Translations under genes and position numbers: made by a program | In this document: positions 12,001 to 22,689 of the stretch, piece by piece | Numbering within the stretch: the first letter of the stretch is position 1 | Layout: each line of letters opens with the position of its first letter | Source of the DNA: Saccoglossus kowalevskii | Taxonomy: Eukaryota; Hemichordata; Enteropneusta; Harrimaniidae | Length of the DNA stretch: 41,787 nucleotides | Direction: 5' to 3' | Assembly (NCBI RefSeq): GCF_000003605.2 | Contig: NW_003155252.1 | Location: forward strand, 142,050 to 183,836 | The notes under the pieces: generated by a model | The model's input: the letters and a program-made list of their open reading frames with translations, nothing else | Told to the model about the DNA's origin: nothing | The model's database searches: none

Positions 12001-12952
12001 CTTAATAATATCAGTGATCTTGCGATTACTACGTTGTTGTTTGAGAAAACAAATCGCCTGAAGTCAGGCACAATGAAAGAGTGTCTCAAACAATTTCTAA
12101 ATTTTGATATATACTAGGTATTGTGTTAAGGGCCAGTTTACGCAATTCATTCTTGTGAGTATACATAATTATTGATACAAATGATATATCAGCCGGCAAA
12201 TTGGTTCATGATATCCACATGGGCATTGTAGATATGATTTCTAAACAGCTGAATTGATATGTTAAACGGTTAACCAAAACAGGTCTTATCTCTGAATAAT
12301 TGATCACCCAACGCGAGACGTAATTCAAATCGATAATTACACAGAATCAATGAGACGCAGCTGTTACTATAACCCTCTGCTCTGTGTGGTATATACTAAG
12401 GTGAATACCCAGGCCAATATAACGATATTGACTTGAAATTTCACCAGACGAATAAATGATTGTCAGTTAATATGCCATTGGTACCCACTGTGTAGGTACG
12501 ATGATGTATCTCAAATTCTAGGCTGATGACATAGGGTGAAACAATTGTTTATTATGACTGACATTTTGTTATCCTGAAATATTTTTAAAATCTGCGTAAA
12601 AAAATGTGTTTTATGGAATCATATTCAAACGATTACCCCATGAATACACAAATAAATGCTGTGATAGATTACCAAGAGACTTTACCCCATAATTTAATTA
12701 ACATTGTCTGGCGACTTACGTCCACAAATTATGAGACTTATAACTTAAGTTTGATTTAACATGCAGTTATGAAATATGTATGATTTGATCTTGATCTGAC
12801 ATTGTACAGGAACCACACATTGAGTCGATAATTCGTCAACTTTACGTTTTATCTATCACTGATATAATATTTTTGATATCTCAACCTTGAAATTGCGTAT
12901 CGTACTCTGTACGATATTCTCCTCGTGTTATAGAAATATTCGGTTTTAGCGA
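9099..12952. other. Intergenic DNA, 3.9 kb without a supported gene
   Basis: No open frame with protein character. A less AT-rich patch at 9240-9370 (CGCCTGTGCTCGCGCTCGG near 9314) and a GGAACCGGAACCCG duplication near 9496 break the monotony, but I cannot tie them to a known feature. A weak B-box-like GATTCCAATCCCAC at 9890-9903 is discussed among the rejected items. Confidence 0.4.
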
Positions 12953-13200
12953 CATACATCCACGATGAAAGCATTCAAACGAAACAAGTTCATATATGTT
13001 TACAGTCGCTTGGTTGTCACAGGCTTATTCACATGTGTGAATAGAGTTGATGGTTGCCATGCATTTATTAAATCACAAATTACATCATACAACGCTGCCA
13101 TACATCACAGGTTGAACTATGTTAACATTAATTGTGAAGAATCATTACCATATGTCAGTAACATTTTTTATTGCCTTACGTGTCGTCTTCACAATGAATA
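12953..13200 (+). repeat. Dispersed repeat pair, copy 1
   Basis: This stretch aligns in the same orientation with 23626-23895. Shared words include TTCAAACGAAACA / TTTAAACGAAACA, CTTATTCACATGTGT / CTTATTCATATGTGT, GTTGATGGTTG(C/T)CAT, GGTTGAACTATGT and TTTATTGC. Both copies carry a short open frame over part of their length (12965-13201 and 23621-23818), but the frames are not conserved as protein because of indels. I therefore call a non-coding dispersed repeat. No terminal repeats are visible. Confidence 0.6.
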
Positions 13201-15082
13201 GTTTGATTGGCATACCAAATACGTGGCCACGTAGTAGACATTTTGTCACATATTAATCAAATAATTCATACTTATAGAATCTAAGATTATATCTCATTTT
13301 TCTGTAGTGACGTCGGACATAATCACTAAGCCTAGTAGAAGTACCTAGTAGAGCATCTTTGAGTGATAAACATGCTACCATGGCAACCTATCCATCATCC
13401 TTAACCTATGTTTCAACTAAACCATTACTTGAGTAATATTTTCAATAATTAACAGATGTATGAAGAACACGCCGCGCAATAATGTAATAAAGAATCACAT
13501 GACATCCAAAAAGTCCACACATTTTCATATGGATTGTATATGTTCATATTGATTTTAGTTGATAGCCCTAAAACGACATAAGTATCATTATAGGTACGGG
13601 TATCGATTCGGATGGTTACGTAAGAAGGCTATTAAGACGGAACAATATGCATCTAAAAGTGTTTGAGTATATAACTCTAGAATTAATTGAGTAAAACAGC
13701 ACAAATAATAGCGTTTTAATACTTGGAAATATTATTCGTATACTCGTATATGTCTGCATGTGTGGACATTCTTCATGATTCGTTTCACGATGTTTTCACA
13801 CTCAACGATTGAATATATATTAATCTGTTTGAAACTTAATAAAAAAAATAATTTAATATTTTCTAAAACCGCAAAGTTAGTCTGTCTTCAGAGTACTCAG
13901 TATTTTACGACTGTATCTGCATACATGTATTGAGAGCAACACCGATGTTTTTACAGAAGGCCAGCGTCAAAGCATACTGGAGATTATCTTGCAAAATAGA
14001 TAAAACAATACTAAGAATTTAAAAGGGTTTGTATTGTGTGTAATACGTCCAATTATCATTGAAGTGTTTAAGAATGTGTAGTTTTTTGGATATGTAATGA
14101 AATACGCAATATGTTAGTAATTCCATATACATTAGTAATATGAACAATTATCGTAATGGACTTCAGCTTAATATATATTATATATATAAAGTATTGTTAG
14201 CTTAATCTTCAATGCAATAAACATCCTCACGGCACGATCGATCAAATATGTTTATGCGTACTTACATGGACTTGCGGCCAATAAAAAGCGGTCGTAGTTG
14301 GACCGATAGTGGTCTTTTCAGACCGATATATTCAAAACCAACATGCCATGAATCTACAAATAATAATGATGGCTCTAACTAAATGAATTCTAATTCGTCC
14401 ACAAATCGTAAAAACTTATGATGAATATATTCAGATAGGTTTTGGGTGTCACAAACGAAGAATACATCAAGGAACACCGGTGTTATGAGTTTAAACGACA
14501 CCATACTTTATCATGAAAACTAATACGATAAACATATGTCTCTCTGAATATTTGCTTACTTATAAATTTTGCTCTACGGAGTCTATTATTGCTGAAAATA
14601 ACATCCTAAATCTACCGCATCATGATTGGTTGAAAGTTAATTAGGACTGCTTCAATATATTTCGATAGTTACGCTACGTGGCTACGATAATATGTTATAC
14701 CAGCGCTCAGTACCCATTTTACGTCTAATTCTATCAAAATGCGACGACATCTGGTTCCCAGTTTGACCTCCAGAGATAATTATGTATAAGCCACCACAAA
14801 CTAAAAGAGGAATTTATCTGGAAATGCAATGAGCACATTGTCATAAGATGCAGTACTAATCTAGTATTCATGGAAGCATATATTAAATATATTTATAAAA
14901 TATATTAACCTAGAACCTAAGGAAAAAATTGTTGGTAAACTATAAAATCTAGATTACATCCTCACACGATTCACCTACAATTTACGATAATTGAAGAATA
15001 CTTGTTATATATACAGTTGTTGCAGTTGACATCTTGACATGATATTTTTACTATGCTCGATTTTTTTGACGTAATTTTAGAA
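13201..15082. other. Intergenic DNA, AT-rich
   Basis: No gene or RNA supported. A small, less AT-rich patch at 14270-14340 contains repeated GGACCGATA / AGACCGATA words. There are near-palindromic A/T stretches around 14170-14190 and 14880-14910, which are expected at this base composition. Confidence 0.4.
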
Positions 15083-15155
15083 AGGACAACAGTCAAACCT
15101 GCAATCTCCCTGATAATTGACGGACACCCTAACCATTGGACCTTACATTACAGAC
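15083..15155 (-). repeat. tRNA-like SINE head (minus strand)
   Basis: Read on the minus strand, GGTCCAATGGTTAGG (A-box/D-arm-like, 15128-15142) is followed at 42 bases by AGGTTTGACTG (B-box-like, 15090-15100). The spacing matches the internal RNA polymerase III promoter of a tRNA. The D-arm-like part reads much like real tRNAs with the TGGTTAG core, but the T arm is mismatched and the acceptor stem does not close, so a tRNA-derived SINE or tRNA pseudogene is more likely than a working tRNA. Confidence 0.45.
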
Positions 15156-15219
15156 CTGGAAACAAGGAACATTATACAATCTATAATTCTAGTACTATAC
15201 GTAGCAATATTACATTCTG

Positions 15220-15659
15220 CTAAATCGCAAAACCTTCCTCAAGGCTTGTTTGTCGTAATCTGATATAATCAGATCTCCAAACATTTCTAAATTGTTGGCT
15301 TTCGCCATGTTTGTACAAGGTATAAATTATTCCCTCCCCAAATGTATCAAAATTATTGGTTACATCCACAAACGACATAATTTTTTTATAGAAATGTTTA
15401 GATTTTGTTATCACTTTACCATATTTTTGTTTAAAAGTTTTGAGAAAATAATGCAAATTCTCTTGAATGACGTTATATCTTGACACATTCATCAACCGGT
15501 GTAGATATTCCAACTCAAATAGTCAAAGAAGGTGCACTTAAATCGCCAGCCCGGTCACGAACTTCCACCAAACGGCCAAACACATATTTCTCGAATACCG
15601 ACAGATCTTTACAACGAAAACGAACTTTCCACCATGCCAATGTTAAACATTCCGCTCAT
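15220..15659 (-). pseudogene. Frameshifted relic of a ~146-residue protein, family unknown
   Basis: Reading the minus strand from the ATG at 15659 (starting MSGMFNI), a single-base shift near 15640 leads into an open block of about 40 residues with WWKVRFRCKDLSVFEKYVFG and EVRDRAGDLSAP. A second single-base shift at about 15517 leads into a block open to the TAG-type end at 15220, containing ELEYLHRLM, SFVDVTNNFDTFGEGIIYTL and SDYIRLRQTSLEEGFAI. The two blocks join without overlap or gap if each shift is one base, and their composition is protein-like (charged, aromatic, few low-complexity runs). That makes a decayed coding sequence far more likely than chance. I do not recognise the family. 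It may be a processed copy of a cellular gene or a small gene of a mobile element. There is no intron signal at the shifts. Confidence 0.5.
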
Positions 15660-18318
15660 TGTGTTGTATATTCAAAATATAGAAGGGAGAATCAATCGAA
15701 GGATTCGATTTTATGCGATGGCGCCGATTGTGATTGTGTTTACATCCGGTTACTTGTGAAAATAATTATGGATTGACCTATTTATGAAACAACATAGGTG
15801 CTCTAATTTAAAATTAAATTTTAATTTCCCTGTACGCAGCCATGGAAGAACCGTGGAACGATATCTTATAGCAAAAAAAATATAATTTCAGAAAGATTAT
15901 TCATTACGATTTAATTCCAGCAACTTTCAACATCCCGAATTTGAAAAATTACCAAAATGCGACTGTTTTAATATGATCAAATCCAATTATATCAAATATA
16001 TCCTCAAATATGTGCTATTCAGATTTACATCAATGTGAGCTAATATTTAGACAATACGAATCTATTAATTCGGTATAAGGGAAATACCCCAAACACTGGC
16101 CAATAAAACACAATATGTGTTTCTGCTGGTTTATATATTATGTGTCACTCTTGCAATTATTGAATTGTCAAATAACTTTCAAGAAATGCTACTCAATTAA
16201 GAGGACATCAACTCATGACAGACAAATCGCCAAACATCTGCCTAGTTTTTAAAAAAATGAATGATGTATTCACGTTTACTGATTTGGAGAACGCCCGAAG
16301 AGCGCCAACTTGAAATCGCGCCCTCTGTATCGGCAGCTAATTGTTTTATGAATTTTGATGGCCATTTTGTTCAGGGTTATCGTAGCTTAGCAGCTATTGT
16401 CACAACTGGCTGCTAAACAATAACATGAGTCAGGATGCTTGCAACTGCATACACTGTTGTAATTAAAAAATCAGTCCTCTAAACATAAAAGACAGCAAAC
16501 ATGTAGATCGTAGTAACAATATATTACGACTGGTCGCAAATGACTGCATTTATGCAGCCGTAGATAAAATTGAATAGTTGAAAATAAGCTTGGTGTGCAT
16601 AGTAATCATGTGATCTCATTGTTATGGTAACACATAACGATATCAAATCTAGACCAGTTGTAGTGTTTTACCCCAATGCAATGTATACACTTCTTGTGAT
16701 GGTCAGTTTAACACGCATTGAATAGAGTATGATTATGAGTCACGTGATCGTATCGACATGTATACATGTTTCAAAGTGGACTGCTAAATATGGATAAGCT
16801 ATTGTCAACATTTGTGGGTGGGTTATAATGACCCATAAAAATGTTCATACCAATCATTCTAAACAGTATTTTTGTTATAGAATATAACCAAGGTTGTAAA
16901 CGAGAATACTCAATAGACATTTCGGCACTCCACAATCATGAGCCAATCTGTAACAATAATGTTACATAGCTTCAATGCCCCCACATTACTGCTTGCATCT
17001 GTATTAACGGCTGTATCATACTACTCAACATTATAGTTTCAGTCAATTAAAAGATAATGCTACTTGCGATTCACAAAAAAATCACGCTGGCTTGCTACAC
17101 TCACTACCCCGATAAACCACTGTTACGTAATCACAAATTCACAATGAGAATAGTTAAATTTATTCAAAAACAAATAAATAATACACTCGTCCATCAATAT
17201 AAATGAAATACTTACTGCCACCATAAAATTTCAGTACAACACGCTGCTGCAGTTTCAATCAGAATGGTCGAGAAAAACACATAGACCAGACTTGTATCGT
17301 TATTGTCCCTCTAAACTCAATCATCTCTCAGTATTCCCAACAGCATCTGCATTTTCCGAGATTTAAATCTCAGATTAGTTCACACGACGTTAACATTCTT
17401 TCTAATGATTCAAGCATTCACTTCGTTCTAATCAGTGAATCAGCCTGCTATATATGTTTTCGTTTTCGATTAGTGTAATATGCTGAAAGGAAACTGTTAA
17501 AACCCATTTCCAACAAAAGTAAAAAGTAATATTTCCAAGCTGAATTGAAAATATAATCATAATACTCACCAGGGGATGACCCTAACCGTGTGTGGAAGCG
17601 ATAATTAAATTACTTAATCATGTCAAACACTTACATTGAAAATATAATATAAGTGTTTCGTAACCACAATAAGTAGAATCGGGACGTAAGTAGCTGATCA
17701 TTTACGATACAAATCGTAAAAAAATCGAAATCTAAGACAAAAGCTATAATCAAGTATACATATTACAATCCACCAATAAATGTAAAATATTCTCCATTCG
17801 TTTCATTAGGCTCGTGTGTCGTCATACACTGTAATTTGACATTTGGACAAGCCGCTCTAAAACAGAGAGCGAAGACATTCTCTCCAGTCCCATATGAATG
17901 CATATACATATGTCTATTGTGAGAATGCATTTAAAGGAAACAAGAGTGGGACAATATTGAAACCTTTGCTAAGTGACAAAACGACACTGTTTACGTACAT
18001 TACACTGTTTACGTACATTCTGTCCGTTTCACGTCTGTGTTTTTCATATTTGTAGAGAATTCGCGTAGTTGATGAAATTAAATTGTATTCATTCCATCTT
18101 GTCGAGAACGGCATGCCAATCTCAGGAACCCAGGCACATTTTGGCCTTTTCAGAACAATTATTAATCACGATATGTTTTCAGTGAATCATCCTTATAGCG
18201 ATTTGCCGTGGAGTCTTTTCTTCGATCTCCTGACTCAAATACTACACCCACGAGTTTCGAACGGACTATCGTCAACTAATGTTTACACTCGATTCTGTTC
18301 ACGACCGCAATAAGAAGT
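15660..18318. other. Intergenic DNA between protein relic and receptor gene
   Basis: No gene supported. A CG-richer patch at 16270-16420 (GCGCCCTCTGTATCGG near 16318) is followed by a hairpin with 8-bp arms TTAGCAGC (16387-16394) and GCTGCTAA (16409-16416), possibly a repeat remnant. The last few hundred bases should hold the 3' UTR of the minus-strand receptor gene, but I see no convincing polyadenylation signal (TTTATT on the plus strand) close to its stop. Confidence 0.4.
17984..18019. repeat. Perfect 18-bp tandem duplication
   Basis: ACACTGTTTACGTACATT occurs twice head to tail (17984-18001 and 18002-18019) without a mismatch, which points to a recent event. It lies about 300 bp beyond the stop of the receptor gene, possibly in its 3' UTR. 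Confidence 0.9.
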
Positions 18319-19353
18319 TCAAAGTCTCGACACTTTAATCTTGCATTCTCTATGAGATCTAGTTGGGACCAACAGACCTTTCACGCTCTTCCTGAAGCGT
18401 GCCCCGAGACACCAATAAATCAACGGGTTTAGGCAGCTATTCACGTAACTTAGAAAAAGGGCAAATACGTACCCCACTAGAAACGGAAACGCTGGCCTTC
18501 CTTCCGGTAGAGTCAGTGCGATGAATGTGGTAATGTAGAACGGCAGCCAACACATCGTGAATAAAACAACAATAGCACTTACTAAGATCGATAATTGACG
18601 AGACCCTTTGCGAATATAAGGAGCCACTGGGAGTCGCGAGGCTGATTTCTGTATTCTGAAAAGGTGAAGGCAAAGCCCAAAGTAGCACGCTGCTATTAAT
18701 AATATTGGACACGCAAACCCAATAACAAACGCACTTATCACGAAAACTCTTGATATAATCATGTTTGGCCATTCGACTAAACAAGAACGACGCTCGTTTC
18801 CATCGTCGACGACGGTAGCAAATATCCATAGGGGTAGGCTGGTCAAAAACGACATAGTCCATAATAAAATATTTATCATTTTTGTTCGTTTCAATGTTCG
18901 AATACGCTTGCCAGCCATCGGGTGAACTACTGCTATATAACGGTCTACGCTCATGGCCGTCAGAATGAAAATCCCCGTGAATTGATTCATACCGTCGAAC
19001 CCTCGCACGAATTTGCAAACCATATGGCCATAGGTCCAGGTTCTCGAGGCGACACTTCGAGCCATGATAGGCAAAGTTAACATAAACAACAAATCAGCAA
19101 TAGCCAAGTTCAAAATATAAATTGTCAGCACGTGCTTCAGGGCTGCACGCGTTAAAGTGACTAATATCACTAGCCCATTGCCTACGACGCCAATAAGACA
19201 TATCATAATATAGACTGTTGGCAAAATAGAAGCAAAATTGTCGTAAAGTGAAGTGTCGTCCACGCCATTAGCACGCACATTTGTTGTATTCGCTATGATC
19301 GTCTCTGGCGGGTTACCTTCAACAACTGCTGTGACAGTAATGTTTACAGCCAT
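18319..19353 (-). CDS. Somatostatin/opioid/allatostatin-C-type neuropeptide GPCR
   Basis: A class A (rhodopsin-like) receptor of 344 residues, which would sit in the plasma membrane and signal a peptide ligand to G proteins. Seven membrane segments lie at about 43-66, 75-99, 111-138, 157-180, 202-231, 251-280 and 290-314. Hallmarks: GNGLVILV with N59 in TM1, D87 in NLAIADLLF, C113 and C191 for the extracellular disulfide, DRY at 137-139, W165 in TM4, P216 in TM5, CWLPFY at 268-273 and NPLIY at 309-313. D120 in GFDGMNQFTGIF matches the ligand-amine-binding aspartate of somatostatin, opioid and MCH receptors. The MSVDRYIAVVHP stretch and KMIN in loop 2 also resemble somatostatin receptors. N4 and N22 are N-glycosylation sequons. 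The tail ends SRL, a possible class I PDZ ligand. The ATG is supported by an in-frame TGA ten codons upstream. The coding region is intronless. Which subfamily it belongs to needs a tree; family membership is secure. Confidence 0.93.
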   Translation of the reverse strand: MAVNITVTAVVEGNPPETIIANTTNVRANGVDDTSLYDNFASILPTVYIMICLIGVVGNGLVILVTLTRAALKHVLTIYILNLAIADLLFMLTLPIMARSVASRTWTYGHMVCKFVRGFDGMNQFTGIFILTAMSVDRYIAVVHPMAGKRIRTLKRTKMINILLWTMSFLTSLPLWIFATVVDDGNERRSCLVEWPNMIISRVFVISAFVIGFACPILLIAACYFGLCLHLFRIQKSASRLPVAPYIRKGSRQLSILVSAIVVLFTMCWLPFYITTFIALTLPEGRPAFPFLVGYVFALFLSYVNSCLNPLIYWCLGARFRKSVKGLLVPTRSHRECKIKVSRL

Positions 19354-19375
19354 GACAGAATGATGGATTGCGGAT

Positions 19376-19387
19376 CTACGTCAACAT
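19376..19387 (-). promoter_or_regulatory. Four-codon upstream ORF before the receptor start
   Basis: On the minus strand, ATG TTG ACG TAG lies 22 bases before the receptor ATG. If the transcript includes it, this minimal upstream ORF could lower or modulate receptor translation. Whether it is transcribed is not known from sequence. Confidence 0.3.
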
Positions 19388-19411
19388 GAAGACAATGTCA
19401 CGGTTCTTCTT

Positions 19412-19606
19412 TTACGTAATAAGGCATTAAAACTATCTTCCTTGTTTCGAGTGGTTACCACTAGAGAAGTGTCATTCCAATTAACTTGTGTCCGTATTCT
19501 AGAAATGAAATCCAACTAAGCTATCGCGAAATTGTACGCGCCAATGTATAACTGCATGCATCTTGTTATCGTCTGCGTATTTCCCGAGAGCAGAACAGAT
19601 CTGCTC
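19412..19606. promoter_or_regulatory. Palindromic motifs upstream of the receptor gene
   Basis: Two inverted repeats lie in the presumed 5' flank of the minus-strand receptor. TTACGTAA (19412-19419) is a perfect PAR-bZIP-type palindrome, 59 bases from the start codon. GAGCAGA...TCTGCTC (19588-19606, 5-bp spacer) is an imperfect hormone-response-like palindrome about 235 bases upstream. No TATA box is placed convincingly near either. Short palindromes arise by chance, so these are candidates only. Confidence 0.2.
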
Positions 19607-20717
19607 ATGCGCGAGTAACAAATGCAACACGTTATTGTAATATTTGGTGCAACATCAGTGATAGGAGTTCTGTTGAATTATGCATGCAATCTGTGGAAAC
19701 TATGAATAACCCACCTCTAATAACTACCATAACGTTGAAATTGCCGAAATTTATCTATAAAATTACAATTTATAATATGCAAATTAGACTCAGTCAATAA
19801 TTTTCTGCATATTTCCCTGGCGTTCCGTAATAATACTAATAATAATACTAATAATACCCGTGTGTGAACGGGAAATAGGGACATTAAACAGGTGTATCAA
19901 TAAAGCAAGTAGTTCCTCAATGTGAAAACAAAGAACGTATGGCATGTGATAAAGATGTCATTCCATGTATATTAGAATTACTTGTGTCATAGGGTCAATC
20001 TAAGTACTTCTCTGTCATTCATAGTTAAACACTATTAACGTCACTTCTTATATTTGTGGTTGAACGAAGACACGTATTCCGGAATAATATGTAACTCTAG
20101 TTTGCTGCCGCAAATTACATTGAAATACAATAGTCTGTGTACAGAAATACTCTTCCGATTCGTGTTACTAATGCCTGTTCAGTATTACCGTCGAAATATG
20201 CAGATCATGGTGCAATTATGCCAAATCACACTGTGGCATGGTTTATTGTGTTATATATTCAAATCACATAATTGTGATTTGATATGTACATGCGTAATTA
20301 GTTGTTGTATTGAAACAGCATGTTGTATATTGACGTCATTTCCTTTTTGTTTACGTATATGGGGGAAAAGAATATGGTCAATGTACTTTTAGTTGTGTGA
20401 TGTATGTCTTTTTTTACTTCGCTGATACGCATCGATGCACGCTACTTATTTTGATTAACTATCAATTAAAGATGCACCTGAGCGGAACCTATTCAAAATG
20501 GGACAATGACTGTTTTTGCATATAACATATTCCTCCTCAAAACTAACCTTAATAATGTTAGAACAACTGAACGTGGTAGATCGGTGGACCATGCAATTGC
20601 TGTATTAGGATTGCAGAAATGTTAACATTTATATGTTGTCCATCGGTATTCCATCATCGCGGACAAGAGATTCCCCGTATTTCTGCCGCATTCATTCAAG
20701 ACATAGACTCAATATAA
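19420..20717. other. Intergenic DNA upstream of the receptor
   Basis: Presumed 5' flank of the receptor gene. It holds ACTAAT-rich low-complexity sequence at about 19829-19858 and a hairpin with arms AAATCACA and TGTGATTT at 20261-20280. A 112-codon open frame at 20054-20392 has no recognisable domain and I do not call it a gene. Confidence 0.4.
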
Positions 20718-21062
20718 TATAACACTAAAGCATTAGGAGATGAAAAACATTTCCTGCTATTTTGTACTGGCTATATAGAACAAAGAAAAAAACTGTTTGA
20801 TGAGTGTGCAATAAATATTTACACAATGGATGTGAATTCCATATTTAAAAAGATTATGGAGAATAATATAGCTTTAGCAAAATACTTAAAGAGCACAATT
20901 TTTAAAACCACAGAAAGTAATTAATTTTTTTTTTTTTTTTTATTTTATTTTACTAACATTTTATTTTTATCTCTTATGTATTGTATGTATTTATGTTTCT
21001 TACCATACAAAAACCCTCTGAAGGTTTTTTAGTAGTGTAATAAAGTTATTATTAATATAATA
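20718..21062 (+). mobile_element. 5'-truncated LINE: 3' end of ORF2 plus 3' UTR
   Basis: The frame 20718-20924 is open and encodes the C-terminal end of a non-LTR retrotransposon polyprotein. It holds ALGDEKHFLLFC, whose H-x4-C matches the second half of the C-terminal zinc-binding motif, then GYIEQRKKLFDEC, as in many LINE ORF2 proteins after the reverse transcriptase. After the stop (20922-20924) come a T17 run (20925-20941), a T-rich 3' UTR, a hairpin with arms AAAAACC (21009-21015) and GGTTTTT (21023-21029), and AATAAA at 21039-21044. A hairpin and GTAATAAAGTT end of this kind is typical of the sequence recognised by the element's own reverse transcriptase. The catalytic domains are missing, so the copy is dead on arrival by 5' truncation. 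The coding piece has no stop, so it is fairly young. The clade cannot be fixed. Confidence 0.75.
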
Positions 21063-22689
21063 TATACATACCCAATGCTTTGTATGTATAAGATTTATGT
21101 ACTAAGTTTTATTATTGAGTATTTCCATTAAAAATACGTATTCATGTAGTCTGTATTTATTCGCGGTTTCAAGCTGTCATTATTTTTGTTGATGTAATCC
21201 CGAATGAGTTGTCCGATCGAAAGTACGAGTCTGACTAATGAATCGACTGACAAACAGGCAGTATTCGCCGGAGGCAGGCGATGGTGGAATTCCCAGCAGC
21301 AGAGAAATGCGTAATGATATAAGATTGTAAATAAACCAATATATAGACACGCGTATTTTTGTAGCATACCTGAAATTGTGTGCATGTTTACAATTGTAAC
21401 AGTTTACAATTATAGTATATTATATTATCTATGGAAAAACTACAATATATGTGGAAAAAAACGTTTAATGCTAAAAGGTTCATGTACTTCTTTTTTACAT
21501 TCATTTGCGACTCAACCAATTGGCTGACTGAAAAGCGTGAAAATTATAGGCTGTCTCTAATAAAGTACGAAAACAGTGTTCAATTTTACAATTTACGCTG
21601 CTAATGGCGATAACAGCCACGAGTTGCGAATCAGGGCTGATTTTAATTTCTAGATCTCAGAGAAAAACACAGTAGGTGATTGGCCAAAAAAGTGGTCAAA
21701 TAGCTGCTTCTGTTGGTGACATGTTCACAGTTACAAACCAGATAACAGCATGGTTCATTTCCATGACCGTAGTTTTCTTAAACCACGACCTACATCACAA
21801 TGAACTAATCAGAATTAAAAACCTCATACATTATAAAGTAAGTCAGGGATTACATTCATAGATACCTACTTAAACTTTCTAAAAATAGACTGCTAATTAC
21901 AATGTGAAACCTAGTAAATGGAGTAATAATTTTATTAATTAGTACTTTGGGTACATTTTTCTGTAATGTGTGCATTTTCTTGCCATTGCGATTGAATTGC
22001 CATTGAATGATTATGCGTAAAAAAGTGCATGTCACAATAAAAAATCCCATTATAACTTAAGTATGAATGATTCGTATTTCTATGGTTGAATATGAAAACA
22101 TGATCAAATATGCTAAATGGTGAAACACAAAATATGAGATTAAACAATGTGATTACAGAGTGATGAAAACAGCTTTGCCTGCCTTAAGTTTGTAAAAACA
22201 CACAGGACCAAATCGGCAATAAAAAATATTATATGAAATTGAGGGGGGGCATGACAGCAATTCATTGTGGGTAATATCATTATAGTCTAGGAGTTTTATG
22301 AATATAGTGTAGGAGACATCGGTAATGTGAAGAAAGAGAGGCTAAATGATACACACATGAACACGCTAGAAGTGTCTTTTAGAAATTTAGATTGAAATTT
22401 TAATTCATTTTTAAACTGAGATTCGACCACAAATATTTCTGACATATCGCCTATTTTAATCCAATTTTAATCAACCATATCTTGATGAATTTTATTTTTC
22501 AAAATTGAAGGTATTGCCCCTCACATATATATTCAAGTAATTCATTCGTAATCAAATTCAGATAAAACACGTTTTCTTTTTCTCAAACATTCGTTCGTTA
22601 TCATTGTATGTTATGTTGTAGATTAGTCTAGAATTAGTCTTATAAATTAAATGTATATTAAATGACCCGTTACAAAATAAGGCACAAAC
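21063..22689. other. Intergenic DNA
   Basis: No gene supported. A patch at 21190-21300 is less AT-rich and is crossed by an 85-codon minus-strand open frame (21128-21385) with no domain I recognise. A G-run (GAGGGGGGGC near 22242) and several short AT-rich frames complete the stretch. Confidence 0.4.

Noticed and set aside
15480-15776. Plus-strand open frames over the same region as the unknown protein relic
   Set aside because: The minus-strand reading gives a better, end-to-end protein-like chain; the plus-strand frames are its antisense shadows.
18437-19018. A 193-codon open frame on the same strand as the receptor but in another frame
   Set aside because: It lies wholly inside the receptor CDS, opens at a TTG and not an ATG, and has no domain. 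It is a by-product of the receptor's composition.
20054-20392. A 112-codon plus-strand open frame upstream of the LINE end
   Set aside because: No domain, odd cysteine/isoleucine-rich composition, and no splice or promoter support.
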